From assembly GCA_963844405.1 (NCBI GenBank), contig CAWJNZ010000004.1, positions 496,001-560,000 of the forward strand: DNA of 64,000 nt, read 5' to 3'. Each line of letters begins with the position of its first letter. Position 1 is the stretch's first letter. Positions 43,739 to 53,443 of this stretch are shown in pieces. Source of the stretch: DASSUW01 sp963844405 (lineage in GTDB: Bacteria > Actinomycetota > Thermoleophilia > Solirubrobacterales > Solirubrobacteraceae). Made by a program: the position numbers and the translations under genes. The notes beneath the pieces were generated by a model. The model was given only the letters and a program-made list of their open reading frames with translations, ran no database searches and was not told the DNA's origin.

Positions 43739-44936
43739 CGTGGAGCACGGCCTGCGCGCGGTCGACCGCGCCCAGCTTGCCGTAGATGTTGTGCAGGTGC
43801 GTGCGCACCGTGCTCGTGGAGAGCGTGAGCTCGAGCGCGATCTGCTTGTAGACCATGCCCTGGGCGAGCCGCTTGAGGACCTCGAGCTCGCGCGACGAGA
43901 GCGGGCACGGCTCGACAGAGCGCGGGCGGTCCTTGCTCGGGTACGGCAGGTCGTAGAGGACGGCGCGCAGCTCGCTGGGGCCGAAGCCGACCGCGCGGGC
44001 GGCCTTCAGCAGCTCGGTCGAGGAGACCGGCGAGCCCTGCGAGTAGTGGGCCAGCATGTCCGCCAGGCGGACGTACGCGCTGTCGCCCGACGCGTCCTCC
44101 GCGTGGTGGCGCTCGATCGCCGAGGCGACGGCCTTCGGCAGGTTCCAGCGGCGGGCGAGCACGCCGCCGACCAGCGCGTGGTCGACGCCCAGCTCGCGGC
44201 GCTCGTAGTGCAGCCGCTCCTCCGGCGTGCGCGCCGGCCCGTGGACCTGGCGCGGATAGCCGGGGTACGCGTGCATGAGCACGAGCTTGCCGACGTCGTG
44301 CAGCAGCGCGGTGACGAGCAGGCGGTCGCGATGCTGATAGCTGGAGGCGGCGGCCAGCCGGTCGGCGGCGCGCTGGACGGCGACCGCGTGCAGGCGGAAG
44401 CGCTCCGGGGCCGCGTCCCACGTCTTGCCGCGCTCGAAGAACTCGAAGGTCTCGGCGTTGGCCGCGAGGCGCTGGACGGCCTCGGGCGAGAGCACCTCGA
44501 CGGCGCCGACGATCGACTCGACCTGACCGCGCCGCGGCGAGTCGAGCCCGTTGGCGAGCCGCAGCACCGAGATGACCAGCGCCACGTCGGACTCGATGGC
44601 GCGCACGACCTCGCCCGTCGAGGGGCGCTCCTCGGAGATGAGCGCGAGCAGGCGGTTGCGCGACTCGGCGAGCGCCGGGAAGACCTCGAGCGCCTCGAAG
44701 GCGGCGGTCAGGCGCTTGCCGTGACCCTCGTTGCGGGAGCGACCGACGACCGAATACGGCTCACGAGGCGTGGGCGGTTCGGCGGGTCCGCTCGCTGGGG
44801 GCGCAGAGGTGGGCATGTGAGTGGTCAGGGACTGCGAATCGGGGGGTGTCTCGGCGGACATCGCCCGCCCTTCACCCGGTATCGGCATCTCTGGACGGAT
44901 CGTTGAGCCGCCCGCGATGCCTTGCCGCCGGTTCAC
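43716..44936 (-). CDS. HDOD-domain protein with C-terminal LuxR-type DNA-binding domain
   Basis: The 406 residues combine a Pro-rich leader (about 1-70), an HDOD domain (about 75-300, with SDVALVISVLRLANG, LLVTALLHDVGKLVLMHAYP and VGGVLARRWNLPKAVASAI) and a LuxR helix-turn-helix (about 340-406, LSSRELEVLKRLAQGMVYKQ followed by TVRTHLHNIYGKL). HDOD domains are HD-like but usually non-catalytic; HDVGKL is kept here. It is probably a regulator. The GTG overlaps the gltX stop (GTGA), and GGGAGG lies nine bases upstream. Confidence 0.87.
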   Translation of the reverse strand: MNRRQGIAGGSTIRPEMPIPGEGRAMSAETPPDSQSLTTHMPTSAPPASGPAEPPTPREPYSVVGRSRNEGHGKRLTAAFEALEVFPALAESRNRLLALISEERPSTGEVVRAIESDVALVISVLRLANGLDSPRRGQVESIVGAVEVLSPEAVQRLAANAETFEFFERGKTWDAAPERFRLHAVAVQRAADRLAAASSYQHRDRLLVTALLHDVGKLVLMHAYPGYPRQVHGPARTPEERLHYERRELGVDHALVGGVLARRWNLPKAVASAIERHHAEDASGDSAYVRLADMLAHYSQGSPVSSTELLKAARAVGFGPSELRAVLYDLPYPSKDRPRSVEPCPLSSRELEVLKRLAQGMVYKQIALELTLSTSTVRTHLHNIYGKLGAVDRAQAVLHATERGWL

Positions 44937-46273
44937 GTCCCCTTCCTCCCGTTGAGCGCATGATCCACCCGAGCCAGAGTCTCGTCGCGCCCGAGCAGCG
45001 CGACCGTCTCGAAGATACCCGGTGAGACGGTAGTTCCAGTCACGGCGACACGAAGCGGCTGAAAGACGTTCTTGCGCTTGATTCCCATCCGGTCGGCCAC
45101 ACCGTCGAGCGCGCCCTGCACCTTATCCTCGGTCCACGGCTCCGCGACGTCGGCCAGGGCGGCCCGCGCCTCGGCCAGCGCGTCGCGGCCGCCGGGCGCC
45201 TCGAGCACCCGCTCGCGCGCCTGCGGGTCGTCGGCCGGGCCGTCGAAGAAGAAGTGGGTCAGCGGCCAGAACTCGGCCAGCGTGCTGATCTTGTCCTGGC
45301 TGATGGCGACCACGTCGCGCAGCCCGCTGCGGCCGGTGAGCGCCTCCAGGCGCGCGGTCAGGTCGTCGAGCTCGAGCGCGCGCAGGTAGCGCCCGTTGAA
45401 GTGGCGGAGCTTCAACTCGTCGAAGACGGCGGGGGACTTGGACACGCGCTCGAGGCTGAAACGTTCCTGGAGCTGTTCGATGCTGTGAAACTCGGTCGAC
45501 TCGTCGTAGCCCCAGCCCAGCAGCGACAGGTAGTTCGCGACCGCCTCGGGGAGGTAGCCGGCGTCGCGCAGGTCCTGCACCGACGCGGCGCCGTGCCGCT
45601 TGGAGAGCTTCTTGCCGTCGGGCCCGTGGAGGAGCGGCAGGTGGGCGTAGACCGGGGTCGGCGCGCCCATCGCCTCCTGGATCAGCATCTGCTTGGGCGT
45701 GTTGGAGTAGTGGTCGGCGCCGCGGACCACGTGGGTGATCTCGGCGTCCGCGTCGTCGACCACCACGGCGAGGTGGTAGACGGGCGTGCCGTCGGCGCGC
45801 GCGATCACGAGGTCATCCAGGAGGACGTTCTGGAAGTCGGTCTCGCCGCGGATCACGTCCCTGACCACCGTGACGCCCTCGTCGGGCACGCGCAGGCGGA
45901 CGGCGCCCGTCCCGTCGTCCTCGCCCCGGAAGCCGCGGTTGCCGTGCTGCGCCTTGAAGGCCTCGACCTCCTCCCGGCCGGCGGTGGACCGGTAGGCGCG
46001 GCCGCTCTCGATCAGCTGCTCGACGACCTCGGCGTGGCGCTCCTGGTTCTGCGACTGGTAGATCGGTCCCTCGTCCCAATCGATCCCCAGCCACTCGAGC
46101 GCCTCGAAGATCGTCTGGACGTTCTCCGGCGTCGAGCGCTCGCGGTCGGTGTCCTCGATCCGGAGCACGAGCCGGCCCCCCTGGCCGCGCGCGAGGAGCC
46201 AGTTGTAGAGCGCCGTGCGGGCGTTGCCGATGTGCAGCGCCCCTGTCGGCGAGGGAGGGAACCGGACCCGCAT
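44933..46273 (-). CDS. gltX: Glutamyl-tRNA synthetase
   Basis: A class I aminoacyl-tRNA synthetase of 446 residues. It shows the HIGH-type motif PSPTGALHIGNARTALYNWL, RIEDTDRERSTPE, the KMSKS-type DGKKLSKRHGAAS, and a C-terminal anticodon domain. Since gatCAB is also here, it is probably the non-discriminating type feeding Glu-tRNA(Gln) to GatCAB, but that is inference. The ATG at 46273 is divergent from the endonuclease IV gene by 52 bases. Confidence 0.95.
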   Translation of the reverse strand: MRVRFPPSPTGALHIGNARTALYNWLLARGQGGRLVLRIEDTDRERSTPENVQTIFEALEWLGIDWDEGPIYQSQNQERHAEVVEQLIESGRAYRSTAGREEVEAFKAQHGNRGFRGEDDGTGAVRLRVPDEGVTVVRDVIRGETDFQNVLLDDLVIARADGTPVYHLAVVVDDADAEITHVVRGADHYSNTPKQMLIQEAMGAPTPVYAHLPLLHGPDGKKLSKRHGAASVQDLRDAGYLPEAVANYLSLLGWGYDESTEFHSIEQLQERFSLERVSKSPAVFDELKLRHFNGRYLRALELDDLTARLEALTGRSGLRDVVAISQDKISTLAEFWPLTHFFFDGPADDPQARERVLEAPGGRDALAEARAALADVAEPWTEDKVQGALDGVADRMGIKRKNVFQPLRVAVTGTTVSPGIFETVALLGRDETLARVDHALNGRKGT

Positions 46274-46325
46274 CAAGCACAGCATCGCATGCGGCGCCGA
46301 CGCACGGGAAGCCAGTCCCACTAGC

Positions 46326-47198
46326 ATGCCCGGCCGCATGCTGATCGGCGCCCACGTCTCCCCCGCCGGCGGCCCGGCGAACGCGGTGGCGCGCGGCGTC
46401 GAGCGCGGCTGCCGGGCCATCCAGATCTTCAACCAGAGCCCGCGGCAGTGGAGGCCCACGGAGTACGACGACGAGAAGGTCGCGGCGTACAAGGAGGCGC
46501 TCGAGGGGTCGGACGTCGAGGCGCTGCTCGTCCACGCCGTCTACCTCGTCAACACCGCCTCCGAGGACCCGGAACTGCGCGAGAAGTCGCTCGTCTCGCT
46601 GACCGCCTCGCTGCGCGCGGGAGCGGCGCTGGGGGCCCTCGGGGTGGTGCTGCACGCCGGCTCGGCCCTCGAGGACACGTCCGAGGCGGCCATCGCTCGC
46701 GCGATCGAGGTCATCAAGGAGGCGCTGGCCGAGTCCGAGGGCTGCGACCTGCACCTGGAGAACACCGCGGGCGCCGGCGGGACGCTCGGGCGCACGTTCG
46801 AGGAGCTGGCTGCGCTGATCGAGGGCGCCGGCGGCGGCAAGCGGCTCGGCGCCTGCCTGGATTCGTGCCACCTGCTGGCGAGCGGCTACGACATCCGGAC
46901 CGCAGGGGGCCTGTCCGACGTCGTCGACGAGTTCGACCGCGTGGTCGGGCTGAACCGGCTGGGCTCGCTGCACGTCAACGACTCGATGACGCCGCTCGGC
47001 TCGAACCGCGACCGTCATGCGGCGCTCGGCGAGGGCGAGCTCGGCGTCGAGGGCTGCACCGCGTTCCTGTCGGAGCCGCGGTTCGACGGCCTGCCCTGCA
47101 TCTTCGAGGGCCCCGGCCTGGCGGGCAAGGCGGTCGAGCCGGTCGACATGGCGATCGCCTGGCGGATGCGCGCCGAGGGCCTCAGCGCGCGGGCCTGA
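46326..47198 (+). CDS. nfo: Endonuclease IV (AP endonuclease)
   Basis: Endonuclease IV cuts at abasic sites and at damaged 3' ends in base-excision repair with three zinc ions. The 290-residue TIM-barrel protein shows IGAHVSPAGGPANAVARG, FNQSPRQWRP, VVLHAGSALEDTSE, LHLENTAGAGGTLG, GACLDSCHLLASGYDI and HVNDSMTPLGSNRDRHAALG. Metal ligands in these motifs are present. ATG codons at 46326 and 46338 are both possible. It converges with dnaE. Confidence 0.95.
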   Translation: MPGRMLIGAHVSPAGGPANAVARGVERGCRAIQIFNQSPRQWRPTEYDDEKVAAYKEALEGSDVEALLVHAVYLVNTASEDPELREKSLVSLTASLRAGAALGALGVVLHAGSALEDTSEAAIARAIEVIKEALAESEGCDLHLENTAGAGGTLGRTFEELAALIEGAGGGKRLGACLDSCHLLASGYDIRTAGGLSDVVDEFDRVVGLNRLGSLHVNDSMTPLGSNRDRHAALGEGELGVEGCTAFLSEPRFDGLPCIFEGPGLAGKAVEPVDMAIAWRMRAEGLSARA

Positions 47199-47204
47199 GG
47201 CGCT

Positions 47205-50200
47205 TCACGCAGCGGCGGGCGTGGCGTCGAGCGCCGGGCCCAGCAGGTCGCGCAGCTCGGCGCGCAGGCCGGCGTCGCGCCCGGCGATCTTGTAGCCGTC
47301 GCCGAACCGCAGGCAGCGCAGCCCGGAGCGCGTGTCCATCTCCAGCACGAACTCGGCGTCGCCGGGGTAGCGCTCGAAGAGGTCGCGCAGCTCGGCGATC
47401 ACGGCCGGCTGCAGGCGGGCGGCGTCGACCCGCAGGCGAATCGGTTCCGGAGCCAGGGTCTCTGCCAGCCGCGCCACCTGCGCCTTCGCCTTCTCAATCT
47501 CGGCCTCCGATGGGTCGAACCGCTCGGCGTCCTGGACGATCACGCAGCTCTTGCCGGCTTCCTTGTGGTCCACGCGCCCGCGGATCAGCACGATCTCGTC
47601 GTTGGCCAGGAGCTTCTCTACGGACTCGAGCGCCTTCTCGAAGACCACGATCTCGACGCTGCCGTCCAGGTCGTCGAGCGTGGCGAACATCATCGGCGTC
47701 CCGGTGCGGGTGCGGATCTTCTTCGACTCCGTGATCATGCCGCCGACCTTCACCCAGTCGCTGTCGCGCTGGTCGCCGACCTGGGCGCACGAGCAGTCGG
47801 CCTTCACGCGCAGCGCCTCGCGGACGCGCTTGAGCGGGTGCTCGGTGATGAAGAGCCCGATCGACTCCTTCTCCATGGCGAGCAGCTCGCGGGCGCTCGT
47901 ACTCGTGGGTCGGGATCGGCGGGTGGGCGGGCGCGAAGGCGCGGCCGTTGCCGTTCTCCTCGCCCCCGAGGCCGCCGAGGTCGAAGATCGAGCCCTGGCC
48001 GATCTGCGCGTCGAGCTGCGACTTCTGGCCGGCGGCCTGGGCCGCCTCCAGGACCTCGAGCATGCCGCGGCGGGTGGCGCCGGTGGAGCCGAAGGCGCCG
48101 CACTTGACCAGCGCCTCGATCGCCTTCTTGTTGACCGCGCGGGCGTCGACCCGCTCGCAGAAGTCCCACAGGCTCGTGAACGGGCCGTCCTCGTCGCGGG
48201 CGCGCTTGATCGCCTCGACCGCCGCGTAGCCGACGCCCTTCACCGCGTCGAGCCCGAAGCGGATGTTGCCGTCGACCACCATGAACTCGTGGTCTGACGT
48301 ATTGACGTCGGGCGGCAGGATCTCGATGCCCATCGTCTCCGCCTGGTTGACGAAGAAGGGCACCTTGTCCTTGGTGTCCATGACGCTCGAGATGAGCGCG
48401 GCCATGTACTCGGCCGGGTAGTTCGCCTTCAGCCACGCCGTCCGGTAGGCGATCAGCGCGTAGCAGGCGGCGTGCGAGCGGTTGAACGAGTAGTCGGCGG
48501 ACTTCTCGTTGACGTTCCACAGCCACTCGATGACGTCCTCCGACGTGCCGGAGGCGCGGCAGCCCTCGATGAAGAGCGGCTTGAGCTCGGCCATCGCGGC
48601 GCGGTTCTTCTTGCCGATCGCCTTGCGCAGATCGTCGGCCTTCGGGCCGGAGAAGCCGGCGATCGACTTGGCGATCTGCATCGACTGCTCCTGGTAGAGG
48701 ATCACGCCCTTGGTCGGCTCGGTGATCGGTCTCAGGCGCTCGTCGACGTAGGTGATGGTTTCGGGGTTCCGCTTGCCGCGCGCGTAGGTCGGGATCTGGT
48801 CCATCGCGCCCGGGCGGTAGAGCGCGTTGAGGGCCACGAGGTCCTCGAACTCGTCGGGCCCCACCTTCTTCAGCGCCTCGCGCATGCCCTCGGACTCGAA
48901 CTGGAACACGCCCACCGAGTCGCCCCTGGCCATCATCGCGTAGGTCTTCTCGTCGTCGAGCGTGTCGACCCCCGCCATGTCGACCGGCCTGCCGGTCGAG
49001 CGCTCGATGATGGCCAGCGTGTCCTCGATCACGTCGAGGTTGCGCAGGCCCAGGAAGTCCATCTTGAGGAGGCCGATCTCCTCGACGGGCTTCATCGAGT
49101 ACTGGGTGACCGTCCGGTAGACCTTCTGGCCGTCCTCCCCCGTGCCGGCGTCGGCCAGCTGGAGCGGCACGATGTCGGTCAGCGGGCGGTCGGAGATCAC
49201 GACCGCGGCCGCGTGGATCGACGCGTTGCGGACGATGCCCTCGAGGCCGCGCGCCACGTCGACGATCTGCTTGGCCGTCGGGTCGCGCGCGTACTCGCCC
49301 GCCAGGTCGGCGCCCGGCTCCAAGCACTCCTCGAAGCTCGGCGGCCGGCCCATGATCGGGTCCGGGATCAGCTTGGCCAGGCGGTCGCCGACGCCGTACT
49401 CGTGGCCGAGCACGCGGGCGGCGTCGCGCGTGGCCGCGCGCGGGAACATCTTGCCGAAGGTGATGATCTGGGCCACGCGGTCGGCGCCGTACTTCTCGGT
49501 CACGTAGCGGATCACGCGCTCGCGGCCGCGGACGCTGAAGTCGATGTCGATGTCCGGCATCGACACGCGCTCGGCGTTGAGGAAGCGCTCGAACAGCAGG
49601 TCGTAGCGCAGCGGGTCGACGTCCGTGATCTGGAGGCAGTAGGAGACGAGCGAGCCCGCCGCGGAGCCACGGCCCGGGCCCACGGCGATGCCGTTGTCCT
49701 TGGCGTAGTGGACGAAGTCCCAGACGATCAGGAAGTAGGCGTTGAAGCCCATGCTGTCGATGACGCCGAGCTCCATCTCCATCCGCTCGAGCGCCTCGGC
49801 GGGCGGCGGGGCGCCGTACCGGCGGTGCAGCCCTTCGGTCACGAGCTCGCGCAGATACTCCTTCTCGCTCTTGCCGTCGGGGCACTCGAAGCGCGGGATC
49901 AGCTGCTTGCCGAGCTCGATGCTCACGTCGCAGCGCTCGGCGATCTCGAGCGAGGCCGCGAGCGCCTCCGGCATGTCCTCGAACGACTCCGCCATCTCCT
50001 CGGACGACTTGAGGAAGAACTCGTTGGTGGTGAAGCTCATCTTCGGCTGCTCGAGCGTGGACTTGGTCTGCACGCACAGCAGCGCCGCGTGGTGGTGGTA
50101 GTCCTCCCTGCGCAGGTAGTGCACGTCGGCGGTCGCCACCAGCGGGCGGCCCATCTCGGCGGCGAAGGCGCGGATCGCCTCGTTGACCTGCTCCTGCTCG

Positions 50201-50748
50201 GCGAGGCCGTTGCGCTGGACCTCGAAGTAGACCTGCTCGGGCCCGAAGACCTGGACCAGCTCGTCGAGGTGCTTGCGGGCCTGCGGCAGCTTGCCCTGGA
50301 CGATGCGCTGGCTGGATCGGGAGGCGAGGCAGCCGGTGAGGCAGATGACGCCTTGGGCATGCTGGGCGAGCAGCTCGAGGTCCACCCCCGGCTTGCCGCG
50401 GTGCAGGCCCTCGAGGAAGCCGGCGCTGGAGAGCTTGACGAGGTTCCTGAGGCCCTCGTCGTCCTGGGCGAGCAGCGTCAGGTGATTGCGCTCGACCTTC
50501 GGCTCGCGGCTCCGGCGGTCGTCCACGAAGTACGCCTCCAGGCCCACGATCGGCTTGATGCCGTGCTTCTTCGTGGCCTTGTAGAGGTCGACGGCGCCGT
50601 TCATCACGCCGTGGTCCGTCAGCCCGAGCGCCGGCTGGCCGAAGCTCGCGGCCCGCTCGGCCAGCTTCTCGATCTTGCAGGCGCCGTCGAGCAGCGAGTA
50701 CTCGGAGTGGACGTGGAGATGGGCACAGCCGGGAGGCGTCACGGACAT
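47205..50748 (-). CDS. dnaE: DNA polymerase III alpha subunit (apparent frameshift near the C-terminus)
   Basis: The replicative polymerase. The PHP domain starts CAHLHVHSEYSLLDGACKIE, the polymerase active site shows SMPDIDIDFSVRGRERVI (the acidic residues) and GRGSAAGSLVSYCL, then HhH and OB-fold domains. The frame breaks near 47886, where one extra C follows GAGTACGAGCGC. Without it, ERRELLAMEKESIGLFITEH follows to the stop at 47205, and the protein is 1180 residues, normal for DnaE1. A truncated DnaE would lack the OB and tau-binding regions, so a sequencing error is far more likely than a real mutation. Confidence 0.95.
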
Positions 50749-50766
50749 CCCAGGCTATGCACTCGC

Positions 50767-52563
50767 TCAGACGGAACCCCTGGTCGACCCCGCTCCGAGC
50801 GCAAACCCGAACAGGCCCGTCAGCGCCGGGTTGTCGATCTGCTGGGCGAGGGCCCGCGCGACGTCCGCTGCGCCGCGCTCTCCCAGCCGGGTCCGGTAGA
50901 CCGTCGCGTGCAGGAGGAGCTCCAGGTGCCCGCGCTGCGCGGCGACCGACTCGAGCTCGTCGATCCACTGCAGCGCACCCACCGCGCGATGCTCGACGGC
51001 GACGGCGCACAGGGCATCGAGCGCGTAGGTCTCGATCCACAGGTACGTGTCCGGGAGGCGGCGGCAGAGCCTCGGCGCGTCGGCGAGTCGCTCGAGCGCA
51101 GCCGATACGTCGCCGCGCGCGGCGGCGACCAGGCCGAGCCCTCGCAGGCCGATGCTCTCCCAACACGCGTCGCCCACCTCGCAGCCGAGCGCGAACGCAT
51201 GCTCGAACCGCGCCTCCGCGGCGTCGACGTCGCCGAGGACGAGGTCGAGCTCGCCGCGGAACGCCTCCGGCCACGAGGCGAACGCGGCCATCCCGCGGTT
51301 CTTGACCTCGTAGAGCGCCCGATCGAGGTGATTCTGCGCGTCGTCGATCTCACCTCGGAGCAGGTGGTAGCGGCCGAGCATGGTCAGGGCCATCGCGAGC
51401 GGCTGGCCCGAGGAGAGTCGCCTGGCGCGCTCGACCCCCGAGCGGAGGAGCTCGCCGGCGGCCGCATGGTCGCCGGTGTCGTGCCGGGAGGCGCCGCGGG
51501 TCACATCCACCCAGGCGAGCTCCTCATCGCGTCCCGCTGCGAGCTGCGCCGTCCGCGTGAGCGACTCCTCGGCTCGCCCGTACTGACCGCGCAGGAACTG
51601 CACCCAGCCGATCTCGCGCCATGCCGTGGCCGCGATGTCGTTCCGGCCGAGCTCCTCGGCGAGCGTCGTCGCCTCGTGCAGCGCCGCCGCGCCTTCCTCG
51701 TCCGTGCCTCGGGCCGAATGGACGAGTGCGCCGCCCAGCGACACGAGGGCGGCGGCCAGCGACTCTTGCGCTCCGAGCCTCCGGGCTCCCGCGAGGGCGC
51801 TCCGTATGCGCAGAAGGCCGGCGTCGACCGCGCCCGCGCCGAGTGCTGCCTCGCCCGCCTCGATCTGTGCGTCGAGCGCTGCTGCGCTCGAGACGAGCGT
51901 CTCGACCACAGGCTCCGGAGCCTCCGCCGCCGCGCGGAGCGCGGAGCTCGGATCGATGCCCAGCTCGCGGCGGAAGAGCTCCGTACAGGCCTCGGCTCGC
52001 TGCGCCGCGCCCGCGTGGTCGCCGGCGGCGCGCAGGCAGCGGACGAGCAGGACATGGGCGTTCTCGTCGAAGGGGTTCAGCCGCACGAGCTCACCGGCGT
52101 GGCGCGTCGCACGCAGGAGCTCGCCGCGCGCGAGCAGCGCGAGCGCGGCCTGGTGGAGGACGGCGCTGGTCGTTCCGGCGATGTGGCGGCGCTCGCTCTC
52201 GAGCCACAGCTCGAAGCCCGGGCTCGAGCGGAACGCGAGCCCCTCGAGCAGCGACTGGCCGAGCCCCGGCAGCGCCGTCGCCTCCGGCCACGAGCCGAGG
52301 CTGAGGACGTCGACGTCGATCAGCGTCCCCGGCCGCAACGACAGGCGCACGGGATCGCCTCCGAGCTCGGCGTCGTCGCCGAGGCTGCTGCGCAGGGCCG
52401 AGAGCGTCCAGCGCAGCGTGCGAAGCGGGTCGTCGGCCTCGGAGAAGAGCAGGCCGGCCAGCGCCTCGCGCGAAGGCGCGAGTCGAGTGCTGCGCAGGTA
52501 CGTGAGCAATCCCCATGCCTTGTGGCCGCGCGGGCCGTCGATCGGTGCGCCGCCACGCTCCAT
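50767..52563 (-). CDS. SARP/BTAD-family transcriptional regulator with TPR repeats
   Basis: The 598-residue protein has an N-terminal OmpR/SARP-type winged helix (residues 1-75, GPRGHKAWGLLTYLRSTRLA, ALAGLLFSEADDPLRTLRWT), a bacterial transcriptional activation (BTAD) domain (about 95-240, LLARGELLRATRHAGELVRL) and a long TPR-like region. SARP proteins often control secondary metabolism. No nearby biosynthesis cluster is visible. The ATG at 52563 seems too late: the frame remains open upstream with SIQLLGPPR, typical of the true N-terminus, but offers no ATG, GTG or TTG, so CTG initiation or a small error upstream is possible. Confidence 0.82.
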   Translation of the reverse strand: MERGGAPIDGPRGHKAWGLLTYLRSTRLAPSREALAGLLFSEADDPLRTLRWTLSALRSSLGDDAELGGDPVRLSLRPGTLIDVDVLSLGSWPEATALPGLGQSLLEGLAFRSSPGFELWLESERRHIAGTTSAVLHQAALALLARGELLRATRHAGELVRLNPFDENAHVLLVRCLRAAGDHAGAAQRAEACTELFRRELGIDPSSALRAAAEAPEPVVETLVSSAAALDAQIEAGEAALGAGAVDAGLLRIRSALAGARRLGAQESLAAALVSLGGALVHSARGTDEEGAAALHEATTLAEELGRNDIAATAWREIGWVQFLRGQYGRAEESLTRTAQLAAGRDEELAWVDVTRGASRHDTGDHAAAGELLRSGVERARRLSSGQPLAMALTMLGRYHLLRGEIDDAQNHLDRALYEVKNRGMAAFASWPEAFRGELDLVLGDVDAAEARFEHAFALGCEVGDACWESIGLRGLGLVAAARGDVSAALERLADAPRLCRRLPDTYLWIETYALDALCAVAVEHRAVGALQWIDELESVAAQRGHLELLLHATVYRTRLGERGAADVARALAQQIDNPALTGLFGFALGAGSTRGSV

Positions 52564-52751
52564 CCTCGGCGGGCCGAGCAGCTGGATGCTCAGTCCGATC
52601 TCGGGCTCCTGCTCGTCAAACGCGCCGTCACACGCGGGAGTGTGATCCTTGCGCCGATCGCGATCAACGTGCCGCGAACGGACTCAGGTGGCGCGGCGAC
52701 GAGGTAGGTGGGGCTTCGCGCCGGCCCAGTGACCACAAGGAGGGAGCACCC

Positions 52752-53267
52752 ATGAGCAGGACCCGCAAGGCCGCGCTGGCGACGGTGATGATCGCCGTGC
52801 CCCTGATCGGCGTGAACGTACTGCCGTCGGCGGCGCAGCAACCGCCGCCGCCGCCCATCGCGACCGAGTTCCTGACCGGCCGGGCCACGTTCACCGAGGC
52901 GGTCGCCGCCAAGTTGAAGATCAAGCGCCCGCAAGAGGGAACCTCGGTCGTGAACGCCAGAGACGCGTCGCGCACCCTCGTGGCGCGGTTCACGGTCCAA
53001 CCGGGAGCGCGGTTCCCCTGGCACACGCACCCCGGCCCCGTGGTCGTCAACATCGTCAGCGGCGAGCTGGTCTACATCCCCGCCGACGACTGCTCCGAAC
53101 GCGAATACCCGGCCGGAACGGCCTTCGTCGACCCCGGTCACGGCCACGTCCACAGCGCCGTCAACCGCTCGAGCGGCGTGACGGTCTTCGTGGCCACGTT
53201 CTACGAAGCGCCCGCCGAGGGCCCACTGCTCATCCCCGCGCCGGCGCCTGCGGACTGCACCGTCTAG
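52752..53267 (+). CDS. Secreted cupin-domain protein
   Basis: The protein (171 residues) has a signal peptide (ALATVMIAVPLIGVNVLPSA) and a single cupin beta-barrel with the metal-binding motif ARFPWHTHPGPVVVNIVSGE (two histidines) and a second half ending GHGHVHSAVN. AAGGAGGG lies just upstream of the ATG, the strongest Shine-Dalgarno in the window. It is divergent from the SARP gene with 188 bases between starts. The function could be enzymatic or binding. Confidence 0.87.
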   Translation: MSRTRKAALATVMIAVPLIGVNVLPSAAQQPPPPPIATEFLTGRATFTEAVAAKLKIKRPQEGTSVVNARDASRTLVARFTVQPGARFPWHTHPGPVVVNIVSGELVYIPADDCSEREYPAGTAFVDPGHGHVHSAVNRSSGVTVFVATFYEAPAEGPLLIPAPAPADCTV

Positions 53268-53277
53268 GCGGATCGAA

Positions 53278-53306
53278 GCGGCCGTTCCCGGCTGGGGAAC
53301 GGCCGC
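53278..53306 (+). terminator. Strong hairpin after the cupin gene
   Basis: GCGGCCGTTCCC and GGGAACGGCCGC form a perfect 12-base stem with a 5-base loop, starting 11 bases after the cupin stop. There is no T-run, as in many actinobacterial terminators. The remaining bases to 53443 hold nothing else I can recognise. Confidence 0.6.
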
Positions 53307-53443
53307 CGGCGATCCGGGCGCTCGCCGGTGAATCGGCTCTTGGTGTCCGGACCGTGACCGGCCGGACCGTCATCACGGCGGGGGTGTCGCCGATTCGCCT
53401 TGACGGCCGCTCTCCGACCTGACTACGGTCGGCCGATGGGTGG

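Noticed and set aside
47205..47900. Programmed frameshift in dnaE producing two forms
   Set aside because: There is no slippery sequence such as AAAAAAG and no downstream structure typical of programmed shifts; the extra base fits the window-wide error pattern.
48472..52707. Open plus-strand frame of about 1400 codons opposite dnaE and the SARP gene
   Set aside because: It is antisense to dnaE and the SARP regulator. Length alone is not evidence at this GC content.
52590..53153. 187-residue minus-strand frame opposite the cupin gene
   Set aside because: It is antisense to the cupin, which has a strong ribosome binding site, signal peptide and cupin motifs.
50767..53267. Antibiotic biosynthesis gene cluster suggested by the SARP regulator
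   Set aside because: No polyketide synthase, peptide synthetase or other biosynthetic enzyme lies nearby; the neighbours are dnaE and a cupin.
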